Notes under the pieces: generated by a model | Told to the model about the DNA's origin: nothing | The model's database searches: none | What the model saw: the letters and a program-made list of their open reading frames with translations, nothing else | Shown here: piece after piece, positions 1-9,508 of the stretch | How the letters are laid out: every line of letters begins with the position of its first letter | Numbering within the stretch: the first letter of the stretch is position 1 | Translations under genes and position numbers: made by a program | DNA from: Podospora pseudoanserina | Lineage: Eukaryota > Ascomycota > Sordariomycetes > Sordariales > Podosporaceae | Length of the DNA: 64,000 nucleotides | Reading direction: 5' to 3' | Assembly: GCF_035222485.1 (NCBI RefSeq) | Contig: NC_085920.1 | Coordinates: forward strand, 744,001 to 808,000

Positions 1-160
1 GCAGTCAGGGGACGTTGTGGCCAAACAGAGACCAGAATGGGTCTCCCATGACCCTTGGGCTCCTCTCCATGGTGGGAGGCTTGCGTCGGTGGTGGCATCG
101 TCCCCCGGGTAGGCAGCCGTACTTCACCAGCGGCAGTAGGGCTTGTCGACTGAGGCCACT

Positions 161-182
161 GGATGGATGGATGGATGGATGG
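161..182. repeat. (GGAT)n microsatellite
   Basis: Five and a half uninterrupted copies of the tetranucleotide GGAT. No gene overlaps it with any support. It is a simple length-variable repeat. Confidence 0.9.
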
Positions 183-582
183 AGAGTGTTGGTGAACCGG
201 ACAAGACACTCCTGGCGAATGTCGCCTCCTCCCACTCGGCCTCCCTGTTCGATATAATCAAGACCCCCCGTAGCCGTGGCCGGGATTCTCGGATGAATAT
301 GAAAGCTGTGTGTGTGTGAAGTTTTGCTGGCAAGCTGCTAGCAGCTCCTCACCCGCATACACACACACCTCTCTATCCTTCCATCATAAACGGGAGCCAG
401 CATTTCATCTTTCATGGGTCTGACACCTACCACCTTCCACACTCCCATAAGGCTCCAAAATCCCTCTGCAGCTTGCTGACCGGGTTAGTAGTGATTTCGA
501 AACGATGCCCACTCTCCTCCTTCTCCTCCTCCACCCCGAAATTGGGTTTCTGTTTGACCCCGTACGTATGTACGTTTGCCAT

Positions 583-917
583 CTATCCACCAACAGCTTT
601 TGTCCGGCTGCGAAGATTCTTTACGAACTGTCCAATGTTTGTTACTTGGCCATTCTGTCGGCCCATGCCGGCCCGCAGAGAGCTCATTTCGGGGTTTTCG
701 ATGGCGAAGATTATTCGGGTCATCCTCGGCGTAAGATAGGTGAGGTTGGTGTAGTAAGGGGTTTTGATGGGGTGGGTGAGGAGTGGTATGTATGAACATA
801 ACTTCTTGACCAGGTTGGCCTACCTTGGGGTTTGTAGAATTCCTGGTTCAGAGGGTTGTCGACGCTGCGGGAGAGGTTTGAAGCTTGACCACCCGGAGGA
901 GGATGTGTATTCCCCAT
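583..917 (-). other. Possible small gene, exon structure unresolved
   Basis: Two stretches on the minus strand read like coding sequence but I could not join them. The upstream part starts at an ATG at 917 and opens MGNTHPPPGG, running to about 826, where a GTAGGC donor-like site occurs. The downstream part, from an ATG at 723 to a stop at 583, has ordinary coding composition and includes NPEMSSLRAGMGRQNGQ. No splice acceptor between them gives an open frame, so the gene may be broken, may start at 723 as a 46-residue protein, or may not be a gene. I do not recognise a family. Confidence 0.2.
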
Positions 918-1915
918 GGTAGTAGTGCGGATGATTAGTAGGTCTCTGGTGTCTGGGAACTGGGTTTGAGCAAAGGCATTGTTGCTCAAGAGGGAGGCAA
1001 GTGCCGAGGGTATCAGTTTGCCGAGGGTATCAGTTTGCCGAGGGTATCTGTTGGAATTTCATCTTCAAACGGTTGCAGGGTAGGTATCTGGCTTCAGGTG
1101 AGTGATATTAGCCTGGATGTAGTCATCAGCAAGCGTATATATCTTTCATGGACGTAGGTGTCGAATGATGTTTAGAGGTTGGAATTTGGCCAATATTGTT
1201 ATTTCATCCCCTCTCTCGTCCCGGCCTTGCCCGTGATACCAGAACATTTGAAGTTCGAATCATCGTCCCCAGGCCGAGTCGAATATGTATAATGTATACA
1301 CGCATATCATCGATCTGATGCAACTGTCTCTCTCAGCCTAGTCCAACACGAACTTGACATTAGTGTTACTCTAAGTATGCCTGCTGCAACTTGGGCATTT
1401 CTTAAAGACTTTTATCAAGGCAGATGTCAATGAGCAGCAACTCGTGACCTTGATCCCAGCTCGTAATTATATGTACAAAATTATGACACGGCGCGCAGAG
1501 TATCACCAAGCGCTGTTGTCTGTATATACAAGGGCGGCCTTGAAGACCTCTCAATCAATATCACCACCCAAAATCGTTCCGTTGCCCAGGAAGGGAAGAT
1601 GATTTGTTTTTCCTTGCGGTATTATAGGTTGGCGTACTCCCCCCCACCATCCCTTTTCTTCAGCCCGGCCAAATATGCCATACTATATTCCTGGCCAACA
1701 CACGCGACGCGCCGTGTGATATCCAAAGTTTACTCGTCAGACTCTATCCACATCAATCCTGTGATATTCAACGTGAGCCCAACGTCCTCGCATATCACCC
1801 AAGGACCCAAAACAACAAACAGGATTCAACCAGCCTTTTACCCCCCAATATACCATCCCATTATCCAACTCTTTATGTTAACCCCTTCCCCACCCCATTC
1901 CCAGTTTGGTCCCCT
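918..1915. other. Gene-poor stretch with a short tandem repeat
   Basis: Nothing coding is supported here. A 17-base unit (GCCGAGGGTATCAGTTT) is repeated head to tail at 1003-1036, with a partial third copy to 1048. The right part is the downstream flank of the minus-strand PX gene. The first 582 bases of the window likewise show no supportable gene apart from the GGAT repeat. Confidence 0.6.
1003..1048. repeat. 17-bp tandem repeat, 2.7 copies
   Basis: Two perfect copies of GCCGAGGGTATCAGTTT and a 12-base start of a third. It lies in non-coding sequence. Confidence 0.85.
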
Positions 1916-2683
1916 TCAACTAAACAAAAACTCCCTCACCACCGGCGCCCCACTAAACTCAGGATTCAACAGTATACAATTCAAAAAATACTGCAGCCCC
2001 CCCCTCCTCTTCTCCAAAAACCCAGTCTTAAACCTCTTGACCAAACTCTTTGGCGGCAACTCCGGCACCGCAGCCTCAAACCCAGGAAACGTCATGATCA
2101 ACTTTTTTCTCAAATCATCAAACTCGCTGTATCGCTTCCTAATATTTATCCTCGGCCCTTCTAGCGTCTCTACCGAAATATTCCAGACTGTGAAAGCCCC
2201 GATGTTGGTCGAGGAAGTGTTGATCGTGATATAATCCGTTATTGTCACCGATCTCGCCCAGCAGGAGCGATTGCGGTCTTGAGGCGTGGTTGGGGATGTG
2301 GATGGGAAGTGGGAGGAGGGGAGGTCGGATTCGTTGTCTTGGAGGGTTATCGCCCCGGGTGGGAGGACGGATTCGATGGAGGCGGTGGATAAAGGGCGGA
2401 GACCGTTCGAGGCAGGGTGGTTTGGGGGGTGGGATGTTGAGTGCCAGTATGGAGGGGAGGTTACAGTCGGGGAGACGGTGTCGTGGTTGGAGGAGGAGGT
2501 TGTGGAGGCTACTTCGTCGCCGTCGTCGTCGTCGTCGTCGAATAGGGGGTTACGTCGGGGAGGTGCTTGGCCGTTGGTTGCCACAGACATGTTTGCTAGC
2601 GATTCGGATTTATTGCTGTCGAGTATTGCTGCTTGCGCCGGTTCATATTGCGCCTGGGCGCGGTGCTCGTTCTCGGATGCCAT
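1916..2683 (-). CDS. ypt35: YPT35-like PX-domain endosomal protein
   Basis: A 255-residue, single-exon protein. The N-terminal half is low-complexity and polar, with an acidic run of seven Asp near residue 50 encoded by a GTC/GAC trinucleotide repeat. The C-terminal ~115 residues are a PX (phox) domain: it starts at the conserved ITDY segment, has the phosphoinositide-binding RKRYSEFDDLR motif, then the proline-containing loop PELPPKS and the helix EKRRGGLQYFLN. Length and architecture (disordered N-terminus, one PX domain at the very end) match fungal YPT35, a PI3P-binding protein of endosomes and vacuole; in yeast Ypt35 recruits the lipid transporter Vps13. The family assignment is firm, the Vps13 role is inferred. 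The ATG at 2683 is the first in frame with the PX domain. Confidence 0.85.
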   Translation of the reverse strand: MASENEHRAQAQYEPAQAAILDSNKSESLANMSVATNGQAPPRRNPLFDDDDDDGDEVASTTSSSNHDTVSPTVTSPPYWHSTSHPPNHPASNGLRPLSTASIESVLPPGAITLQDNESDLPSSHFPSTSPTTPQDRNRSCWARSVTITDYITINTSSTNIGAFTVWNISVETLEGPRINIRKRYSEFDDLRKKLIMTFPGFEAAVPELPPKSLVKRFKTGFLEKRRGGLQYFLNCILLNPEFSGAPVVREFLFS

Positions 2684-3708
2684 GTAGCTAATTTAGGAGG
2701 TGCTACCTCATCGGTTGAAGCCCAAGAGTTCAAGCTGAAGGCGAGAGCAATATGCGCTCCAAGATGAGGGGCGTGTGACACCGGCAGTTACTGGAAAGTT
2801 GGGGATGACGGCAGTGCAGTCTTGGGGTCTTGGGGTCTTTGGATAGAGTTTGCGACTTGGATGCGATGCGATGCGATGCGATGCAATGCGACGCCCTGGT
2901 TCTTGTGTGGGATGCCTGATGTCAAGGATAGCTTTACAGAAAAAGACAGCGGGATCAAGGCCGGCGGTAGGCAATATAACAACAGTATAGTAGGTAGGCT
3001 GAAAGCTAAAGGTATTCGTGTTGCAAAGATGTTGCTCAAGAGAGAACAATCAAAAAGACATGTCGCACAGTCCACGCAGACTCAACGGTTTGTCGTCATG
3101 GGTCGAAACCCCTACTAATTGCCCCACAAACCCAAGCGGGACAAGGATCATACAGTGCGCCTTCAATACCATGGGACTGTGCTACTTACATTAGGTTAAA
3201 ATATCAGTCTAGGTTAACCTTCAGAATATCTTTTTATTATCTATTAGAAAGAAGTTGGGCAAGAAGGAACATAGTCAATAAAAAAAAAGATAGAAGTATA
3301 AAAATGCAAAAAGCTCACTGACATCTCTCTAATGTTTTGGAAGGGTGTCAGCTACGAAAACCCTGTAAGTTTGCAGTTTGGTTTTTTAATTTGGTTTCTT
3401 TTATTTTCCTTTGAGTTAGCGCCATCCTGGCTGGCGGTATGGGGTTGTTTTTTATTATCACCACTGACCCTTTCAGGGCAGGGGACAATTTCTTTAGAAT
3501 CCCTTCTTCAGCTGGGTTAAGAGGGTGTTATTCTTGCTCTTGCTCAGCATCATGTCATCTCAATGAGGATGCAGAGTAGAGAGAGCCCTTGATTCTTAGG
3601 CCATGTCTGCTCACAGTTGTATAGTCTCAGATATGGCATCGGTCCTCGGTTTCTTGCAGATATGGCGTCAGTGCCTGGTTTCTTGTTGCTTGTGCTCGCT
3701 CGTTGAGA
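2684..3708. other. Intergenic, with GATGC repeat and an AT-rich patch
   Basis: The left part is the promoter of the PX gene and holds a pentanucleotide repeat (GATGC, about 2860-2890). From about 3180 to 3420 the sequence is clearly richer in A and T than its surroundings, with A- and T-runs and no coding signal. This could be an old repeat altered by RIP mutation, but no element family can be recognised. Confidence 0.5.
2860..2890. repeat. (GATGC)n minisatellite
   Basis: Five copies of GATGC, then one GATGC-like copy with an A for G. It sits about 180 bp upstream of the PX gene start. Confidence 0.9.
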
Positions 3709-4011
3709 TCAGATCCATCTGATGAGCGCAACGGGCCCATTTAATCCTGAAATGACCCGCCCTGGAGTCGGGCCTGAACTCTCTTGAGAGGTCAGGACCT
3801 CTTTTCTTATCCCCTCCATTAAGTCATAGGACCATGGAGGGATTGCCATTTGTTGGCGAAAAGTGTTCCTCAACTCGGTTGTATGAACTGTGGGCTCGCT
3901 CCTTCCCAGATATCTCACGGCAGGAGCAACAGTCCCAAGCAACCAGCCCCAAGCCAGACCAGCGACGACCGCACCAACACCGTGAATGCAGGGCTCTCTA
4001 TTCACCGACAT
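3709..4011 (-). CDS. Possible small single-span membrane protein
   Basis: An ATG-started frame of 100 residues, 47 bases downstream of the glutaminyl cyclase stop on the same strand. Residues ~10-33 (GVGAVVAGLAWGWLLGT and flank) form one hydrophobic segment with Gly and Trp, and codon choice there looks like coding sequence. The rest is polar with no recognisable domain. It could be the 3' untranslated region of the upstream gene instead. No family is recognised. Confidence 0.25.
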   Translation of the reverse strand: MSVNREPCIHGVGAVVAGLAWGWLLGTVAPAVRYLGRSEPTVHTTELRNTFRQQMAIPPWSYDLMEGIRKEVLTSQESSGPTPGRVISGLNGPVALIRWI

Positions 4012-4057
4012 ATCAGCTCTCAATTCTTGTTTTTGTGCAAGGTATCATCATGGGCAT

Positions 4058-5253
4058 CTAGAGCTCGTCCTTCACAAAATACCTACCCTTCTCATCTTCC
4101 GTTCCCGGCACCACACCCTCAAAGTGTCCCTCCAAATCCATCCACTCTCCCACAAATCCAGCCACAATCTTTGCCCAATCCTTCACCGTGGCCACATCCA
4201 AGTTCTTGACGTCATCATCCATGGTGTGCCATACCCTAGGAAACGGCGTTGGGATAATGTGCAAGATATCCTCCACCCCCCTCCTCAAGAACGGCACATG
4301 GTCATCCTCGACATATCCGGCGAAGTTCCAGTTCGATCTCTCGGAGTCATGAAGAAACCTTCCCGCCTTTGGCTCCGATTCCAACAACTTCAACCCTCTC
4401 AACCTCTCTTCCACCTTGGCCATGTTCTGATACGCCCAATGAGTCTTCCCAAAGAAACTCGGCACCGTCGGATCCGCCGCCCCCAACAAATCCAACAACA
4501 CAAACAAACTAATCGTATCAAGCCTCGAACTCCCATCCTCATACCTTTCATTCTGCCAATACTCCGCCAAAGCCCTATCTTCACGTCAGCCACATCCCCC
4601 TTCCCCCCCTTTAGTATCACTCACCTGCTCCCATAAAGACTATCCTCCCCACTCCACTGCACCCAAGCCTCCTCCCCATCAAAAAGCACAACCTGCACCC
4701 CCTTCCCCCTCTCCAACCCATCATCCTCCCACTCCCCCCACCTCTTCCCCATCGCCCCATCCAGCTCCTTCAACACCCACAACAACACCGCACAAGGCAC
4801 CGCACTGTCCACCGCCCCTATAAACCCCTCCGGCCGATACAAACTATCATAGTGCGCCGCCAGCGTCAACCTCTCCATCTCCCCTTCCCTTTCCCTCGTC
4901 ATCCCGGGCGGATCCCTCCTGATGATCAAATTCTGAAACGGCACCAGCTTCTCCCCCGTTGCCGGCGTTTTTGACGTCGAGTTATGCCACTCTATTGTCC
5001 ACTCCGGCGACAGGTTAGACTTGATATAATTAATAAAATGCGCCTGAACAGCTGCGTGTCCTGGCGTTCCCGGGACGCGGGGGATCAAGATTGGTGAGAG
5101 GAGGGAGCCATCGAAGGGGTCCAGTTCCGACGGCGATGACGCCGAAAGGGGGGAGGATATATGCCGGAGTGTGTCGTCCGAGAGTGTGGTATATCCTGCC
5201 GTTGTGCCCCCGAGAAAGGGCAACAAGAGATGGGATAGCGTGAGGCGTGTCAT
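4058..5253 (-). CDS. Glutaminyl-peptide cyclotransferase (M28 fold) with C-terminal KDEL
   Basis: Converts N-terminal glutamine of secreted or ER proteins to pyroglutamate. Two exons, 4625-5253 and 4058-4574, with a 50-nt intron (GTGAGT donor, GCTGAC branch, ATAG acceptor); spliced length is about 381 residues. A hydrophobic N-terminus (LTLSHLLLPFLGG) looks like a signal peptide. The zinc and catalytic residues of the human enzyme have counterparts: Asp in VDSAVP, the Glu pair in FDGEEA, Asp in LLDLLGA, Asp in EDDHVPFLRRG and His in VWHTMDDD. The intron falls just after the conserved DSLYGSR. The protein ends in KDEL, the classical ER-retrieval signal, immediately before the stop. I infer an ER-resident enzyme. 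The start is the ATG at 5253; a longer open frame upstream has no ATG. Confidence 0.93.
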
Positions 5254-6120
5254 CTTGACAGGTGGTGGTGAGAGCAACAACAGTTGATGATGATGATGAT
5301 AACAACGCGGAAGGAATGGGCTGGATGGGGTGAGCAGATGCTTGAATCGGTGCTATCGAATCCGCATTGTATGTCCCCTCATCGTGCTTAAAAAAAAAAA
5401 AAAAAAGGCGGTCCGAATCTCAATCTCAGCAGAGGACTATATATATGAGTCTGAAGCACTCAGTTATGGAAAGGTGTCGAGAGCAGCCGTCAGCGTCCCC
5501 GACTCTTACCCCTAACCGTTAGTGACCCCTGCAGACGCCCAACGCAGGGGGGTCAAGCACAGTGTGGGGAAGGTCCACGGTCTCCATCCAACCTCCAGGT
5601 TCACCCGCTTGGCACTCCCCAACGTTTATCATATCAATCTTATCTTTCATCCATACCCATATCATTCATTCATTTGTCTTCTCTTCTAACTCTTTAATCT
5701 CTATGGAAATCCAGCGTAGTTGATTCGCTGTTACTACTATGTACATTAAAACGATTAATAAACCTCTCGCTATCTACTACGACACAACGACAACAACCCG
5801 ACCTGCTTCGAGCAGCACATCTAGAAATCCCATCCAGGTATATATGTAGAGAAGTTACTCCAGGCCCTCTCCAGAGGATATCGCCAAGAACCGTTACCCC
5901 TTGACCGTTGAGGCATGGGCTTAAACGCCATCATGACAGACAACACACCCAAAAACGCCATGCTAGGATGCAATGCAATGCCAACCACCTTTTTAGAAAG
6001 TCAAATCCCAGCCCACAACCGACCCGCTGCCAACGAAGACAGCCCTGCTCTTCTTCCCGATCCCGATGCATATGAAGGTTTCATTCTTCTCTACTACTCC
6101 TCATGCTTTCTTCCTCTCAA
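5254..6120. other. Intergenic region
   Basis: Promoter of the glutaminyl cyclase gene on the left (including a 17-base A run at about 5390-5406) and the 3' flank of the phosphotransferase gene on the right. No coding frame or RNA gene is supported. Confidence 0.6.
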
Positions 6121-7632
6121 TTAATCCTTCTTTGGCGCAAGCCCGTTGATGATACCGGCTGCCTTTCTTTTGTTCTCCATCTGCTTTTCGTAAGGAATGG
6201 TCAAGCAGTTGATGCCCAAAAAGTTGCAAATGCTCGTCGTGACGAGATAAGCCCAGCGGAAGTAGACAATCGCCGCAAAGCCCAAGTAAGACACCAGGTA
6301 CATGTGTTCATACTCCGCTGAGACGGCCGGAAGTCCGATGCGAGGAAGGTTGGCCATGACGGCGCCACCAACAAGCGGCCACAGCATGACGGTCCAGTAG
6401 GGGAATGGCTGCTTGGTAAGGTGTGCAAGAATCATTTTGGTCGTCATGCGGCCAAACACGAAGCTCATGATGATGCAGAAAAGAACGAGGTGGTTGTCGG
6501 TGCGGATGTACGAGTATGGGCTGTAGACCCAGGCGCCGATGCTAAAGGTGAAGATGGCCATGGGGGTCCATTCGAGGAAGACGGGAGCCACGGGCTGGCC
6601 GCGAGCTCTCCGAGCCTTGACGACGTTCAAAACGCAAAACGGAATGTGGGTGGCCAGCAGCGAGAAGATGATCAGACCCACCCAGATGTCCCGGATCGAC
6701 AGGTCGCCAATAGTGTCCTTTGTCAAACCTAGGTTACTAAGTAGGTAGACGCGACCCTCGGCGAGATCAACCAGTGGTTCGGTCCAAACAGCCGGTCCAT
6801 AAATCCCAGACAGGATCATGAACATGCAGGCAAGCAGGAGTCCTTCAGTCGGTCCGTTGATGACTCCGAGATAGAGGGTGTGCGTGTGGTAGGTCTCCCA
6901 TGTCGAGAAGAACATGGGCAGGCAAGGTACGAGAGCGGTGAAGACACCAGACTTGGAGGTCCCGAGACCCATTGCGGCGGTTTCCAACAAGCTGGCCAAG
7001 GTGCAGTTCAAGCTGTCGATGCCGTGGTCGAAGAGCTCTCCCAGTCCGCTGGATGTACCGGTACGTCTCGCTTGTTTGCCGTCCACGTTGTCGAAAGTCT
7101 GGTACATGAAGAGACCGAACGCAAAGCTGAAGTATAACCATGTTGGGCCCTGAAAAGCGTCAGCTCGTGTTTCCCACACCCAATGCCTTGCAAAGTATCT
7201 CACAGGTCCCACGAGATCCGGCATATATATGACCAAAAGGGCGACATTAATCAAGATGCAAAAGAAGCCTAGAAGGGTCACCATGTTTGGGGCGACCCAT
7301 AATGGCAGAACCTCCACAAACGCATTCCACTACAAGGTCTCAGTCAAGTATTCTCGTCGGAGGCGGGGCATAGAGCGCATACCCAGTGCTTGAGGACATA
7401 GTTCGATATGGGGGACTTGTCGACGGCGGAATATTTGTAGTATTTTAGGTGGATGAGTGCTTCTTCGGAAACACACTCGGCAGCGGCCCTTCCTGTTGCA
7501 CAGATTCCATCGCCGTCAGCCACATCGTCTTCTTCGGAGCAGGATCGCAGGGGAAGCACAAATGCAGGTATGGGGAGTCAATGCAAAGGTGGGGCAAAGG
7601 GGGTTGCGCGCACTGCTGCTGTCTAGTACCAT
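6121..7632 (-). CDS. cpt1: CDP-alcohol phosphotransferase (choline/ethanolamine; CPT1/EPT1)
   Basis: Last step of the Kennedy pathway: transfers phosphocholine or phosphoethanolamine from the CDP-alcohol to diacylglycerol in ER/Golgi membranes. The family signature DG-x2-AR-x8-G-x3-D-x3-D is intact (from DGKQAR to LFDHGID), followed by several hydrophobic spans. Proposed exons: 7614-7632, 7383-7492, 7204-7329 and 6121-7149, giving 427 residues. The 54-nt intron at 7150-7203 has no stop in frame and would otherwise be read as 18 extra residues; removing it restores the family sequence DLVGPGPTWLYFSF. The first exon (MVLDSS) uses a weak GTGCGC donor and is the least certain part. Sequence alone cannot say whether choline or ethanolamine is preferred. 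Confidence 0.9.
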
Positions 7633-8808
7633 GGTGTCGGTCAACCTCCCTGAAAGGGGATTGATTACGCTCCAAGGGCTGCGATTAAGGTGTATGGCGG
7701 GTACAAAGAAGCCGTTTCGAAAAATACAACCGTGACGGTGGTTTAGAGGTATGTTTCTTAGGATCGGTGCCGGTTCGGTGATAGGGTACTCGTGGCCGTT
7801 GATAGGAAAATGAAGGAAAAATCAACAAGTCAAGAGACGGCGGCTGCCACCAACTACTTTGTCAAGATACCGGGAGCAAGGTTTGGTCGGCGGTCGGAGG
7901 TCGGTGGACGGGATTTGCTCGTTTATCAAGCCCGGGTCCAGTGAAGGGGTCCACTTGAGCAAAAGGTAGTCCAGGAAATAGCAGCACTTTGTAGGCGCCG
8001 GTCTCTTCAGTTGTTGAGAGACAACGCTGGTGTCGTTGCGAATCAAATCTCAACAGACTGCTCTCTGCCAGCTGATTTGAAGGGTCTGCCCCACTCGCTT
8101 GAGATTTGAATTTGGCACGTGAAAATTGGCAGGCGGTGAGGCTGCAGTGAGTGAAATGGGGGCATCTGCCGCTGCATGGAGGACGGATGACGAGCTTCAT
8201 GTTTACTCTGTGCAACAAGGCTCGTGGATCTTTGTGAGAGTTCAGCGTTTGTGTTTCAAGACGTGTTTGTTCCTTGGATTCCCGAGTCAGAATCGAAAGA
8301 TGTGCGTGGATGAGTGCAAGTGGCTGTGTGAACAGCACACATGGGATGAAAGAGCCAGACCTTCAGATGAAACAACCACCCGACTAAAAGACGGCAATAA
8401 GAGGTACCAGCCGTTATGCCTCGAGCCTGCTGACATTAGAGTGAGTCAAGTTATACACCTGCGTGGGAAACAGCAGCAATGCGGTACTGTGTAACCAGAC
8501 CCTTGATTTGTGAAACGAACTGTCCAATGCCAAAAAAAAAAAAAGGATTCACCTATCAAAATTCTCCAAACGACCAATGAATTGTAGTGTAGTAGTTTAG
8601 ACATTAAGGATATTAAACACCTCCCATCGCACCTTCCTGGAACCCCTTTTAAGTATGTTCCTGGTTCCTAGGCTCAGCTCCTTCCACCGTCAACGCACAA
8701 CTTCTTCCTATACACATCAACCCCAACCAACACCAACAGCAAACCAGAGAAACCGCTTTTTATATTCCTGAAGCACGCATTTTACCAAACCACGCCAATT
8801 GTCGGTCT
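7633..8808. other. Intergenic region
   Basis: Promoter and leader of the phosphotransferase gene and the 3' flank of the DUF7707 gene. Open frames here lack homology-like features. An A run lies at about 8530-8545. Confidence 0.55.
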
Positions 8809-9508
8809 CTAAAGAAGCAAAGTGAAGCCAGCAAACAGACCAGTGGCAACAACAGCGAGACCATAGGCATTGCCGAGCGCGAGAGCACCAGCGCCGCTTC
8901 CTGGTCTGCCGTTGTTGTTCTGGGTACCATCGCCGAAGCCGTCCGCAATTCCATCAGTTGGGGTCGCCGTCTCCTCAGCCGCCGAGGTGGTCGCCGTCTT
9001 GGTCTCGTTGACACGGCTGGGGTTCTGGGCACCGCAAGGATGTTCCTCACGGCAAGCAGCAGAGCACAGGTTGTTGGTGCCGCAGTCCTTCACGCACTGA
9101 GTGCCCCAAGCTGTGCACACGTGGTAGGGGAGGGTGAGGGTGTACTCGGACATGTTTGGTTGCTTGTTGTCGCTGCAGAGGCAGCCGTAGTGCAGGGTTT
9201 CCTACACGGTTTTGTCAGCGCCGAAAGCTCGTACGATCGAGTCATGCCCAGGCCACATACAGGATCGCAGTCGTTGACGAGGGGCTGGCCAACACTGGTT
9301 TGACGGCAAATGGTTGGGCAAGTGCTCCTTTGGTCGTTGCACCAGGCCTCTGCAAATTTTACCCGGTAAGCATGTCTCCCGACAGCAATTACTTCGCGTT
9401 AAACATACTTCTGGCAGAGAGAGGGATGGTATTTGGGTCGATCACGTAGTCGGCTGAGACGGTGACGGCGGCGGCAAAGGCCAGGACGGTTGTTCGGAAG
9501 TTGACCAT
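8809..9508 (-). CDS. DUF7707-type GPI-anchored cysteine-rich surface protein
   Basis: Three exons, 9409-9508, 9261-9349 and 8809-9201, joined by two 59-nt introns with GTATGT donors; 193 residues. It has a signal peptide (MVNFRTTVLAFAAAVTVSA) and a compact cysteine-rich domain with the pattern of fungal DUF7707 proteins: YVIDPNTIPLS start, AWCNDQRSTCPTIC, ETLHYGCLC, LPYHVCTAWGTQCVKDC and the closing HPCGAQNPSRVN. A Thr/Ser/Gly-rich linker and a C-terminal hydrophobic stretch (GLAVVATGLFAGFTLLL) then indicate GPI-anchor addition near the Gly/Ser-rich segment. It probably sits on the plasma membrane or cell wall; the molecular role is unknown. Confidence 0.85.

Noticed and set aside
1599-2234. 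A 211-codon plus-strand frame
   Set aside because: Antisense to the PX domain of the YPT35-like gene; no protein features.
3090-3160. A GGGGTTTCGACCC-like segment on the minus strand suggesting a tRNA T-arm
   Set aside because: No matching acceptor stem, anticodon arm or A-box; rejected as a tRNA.
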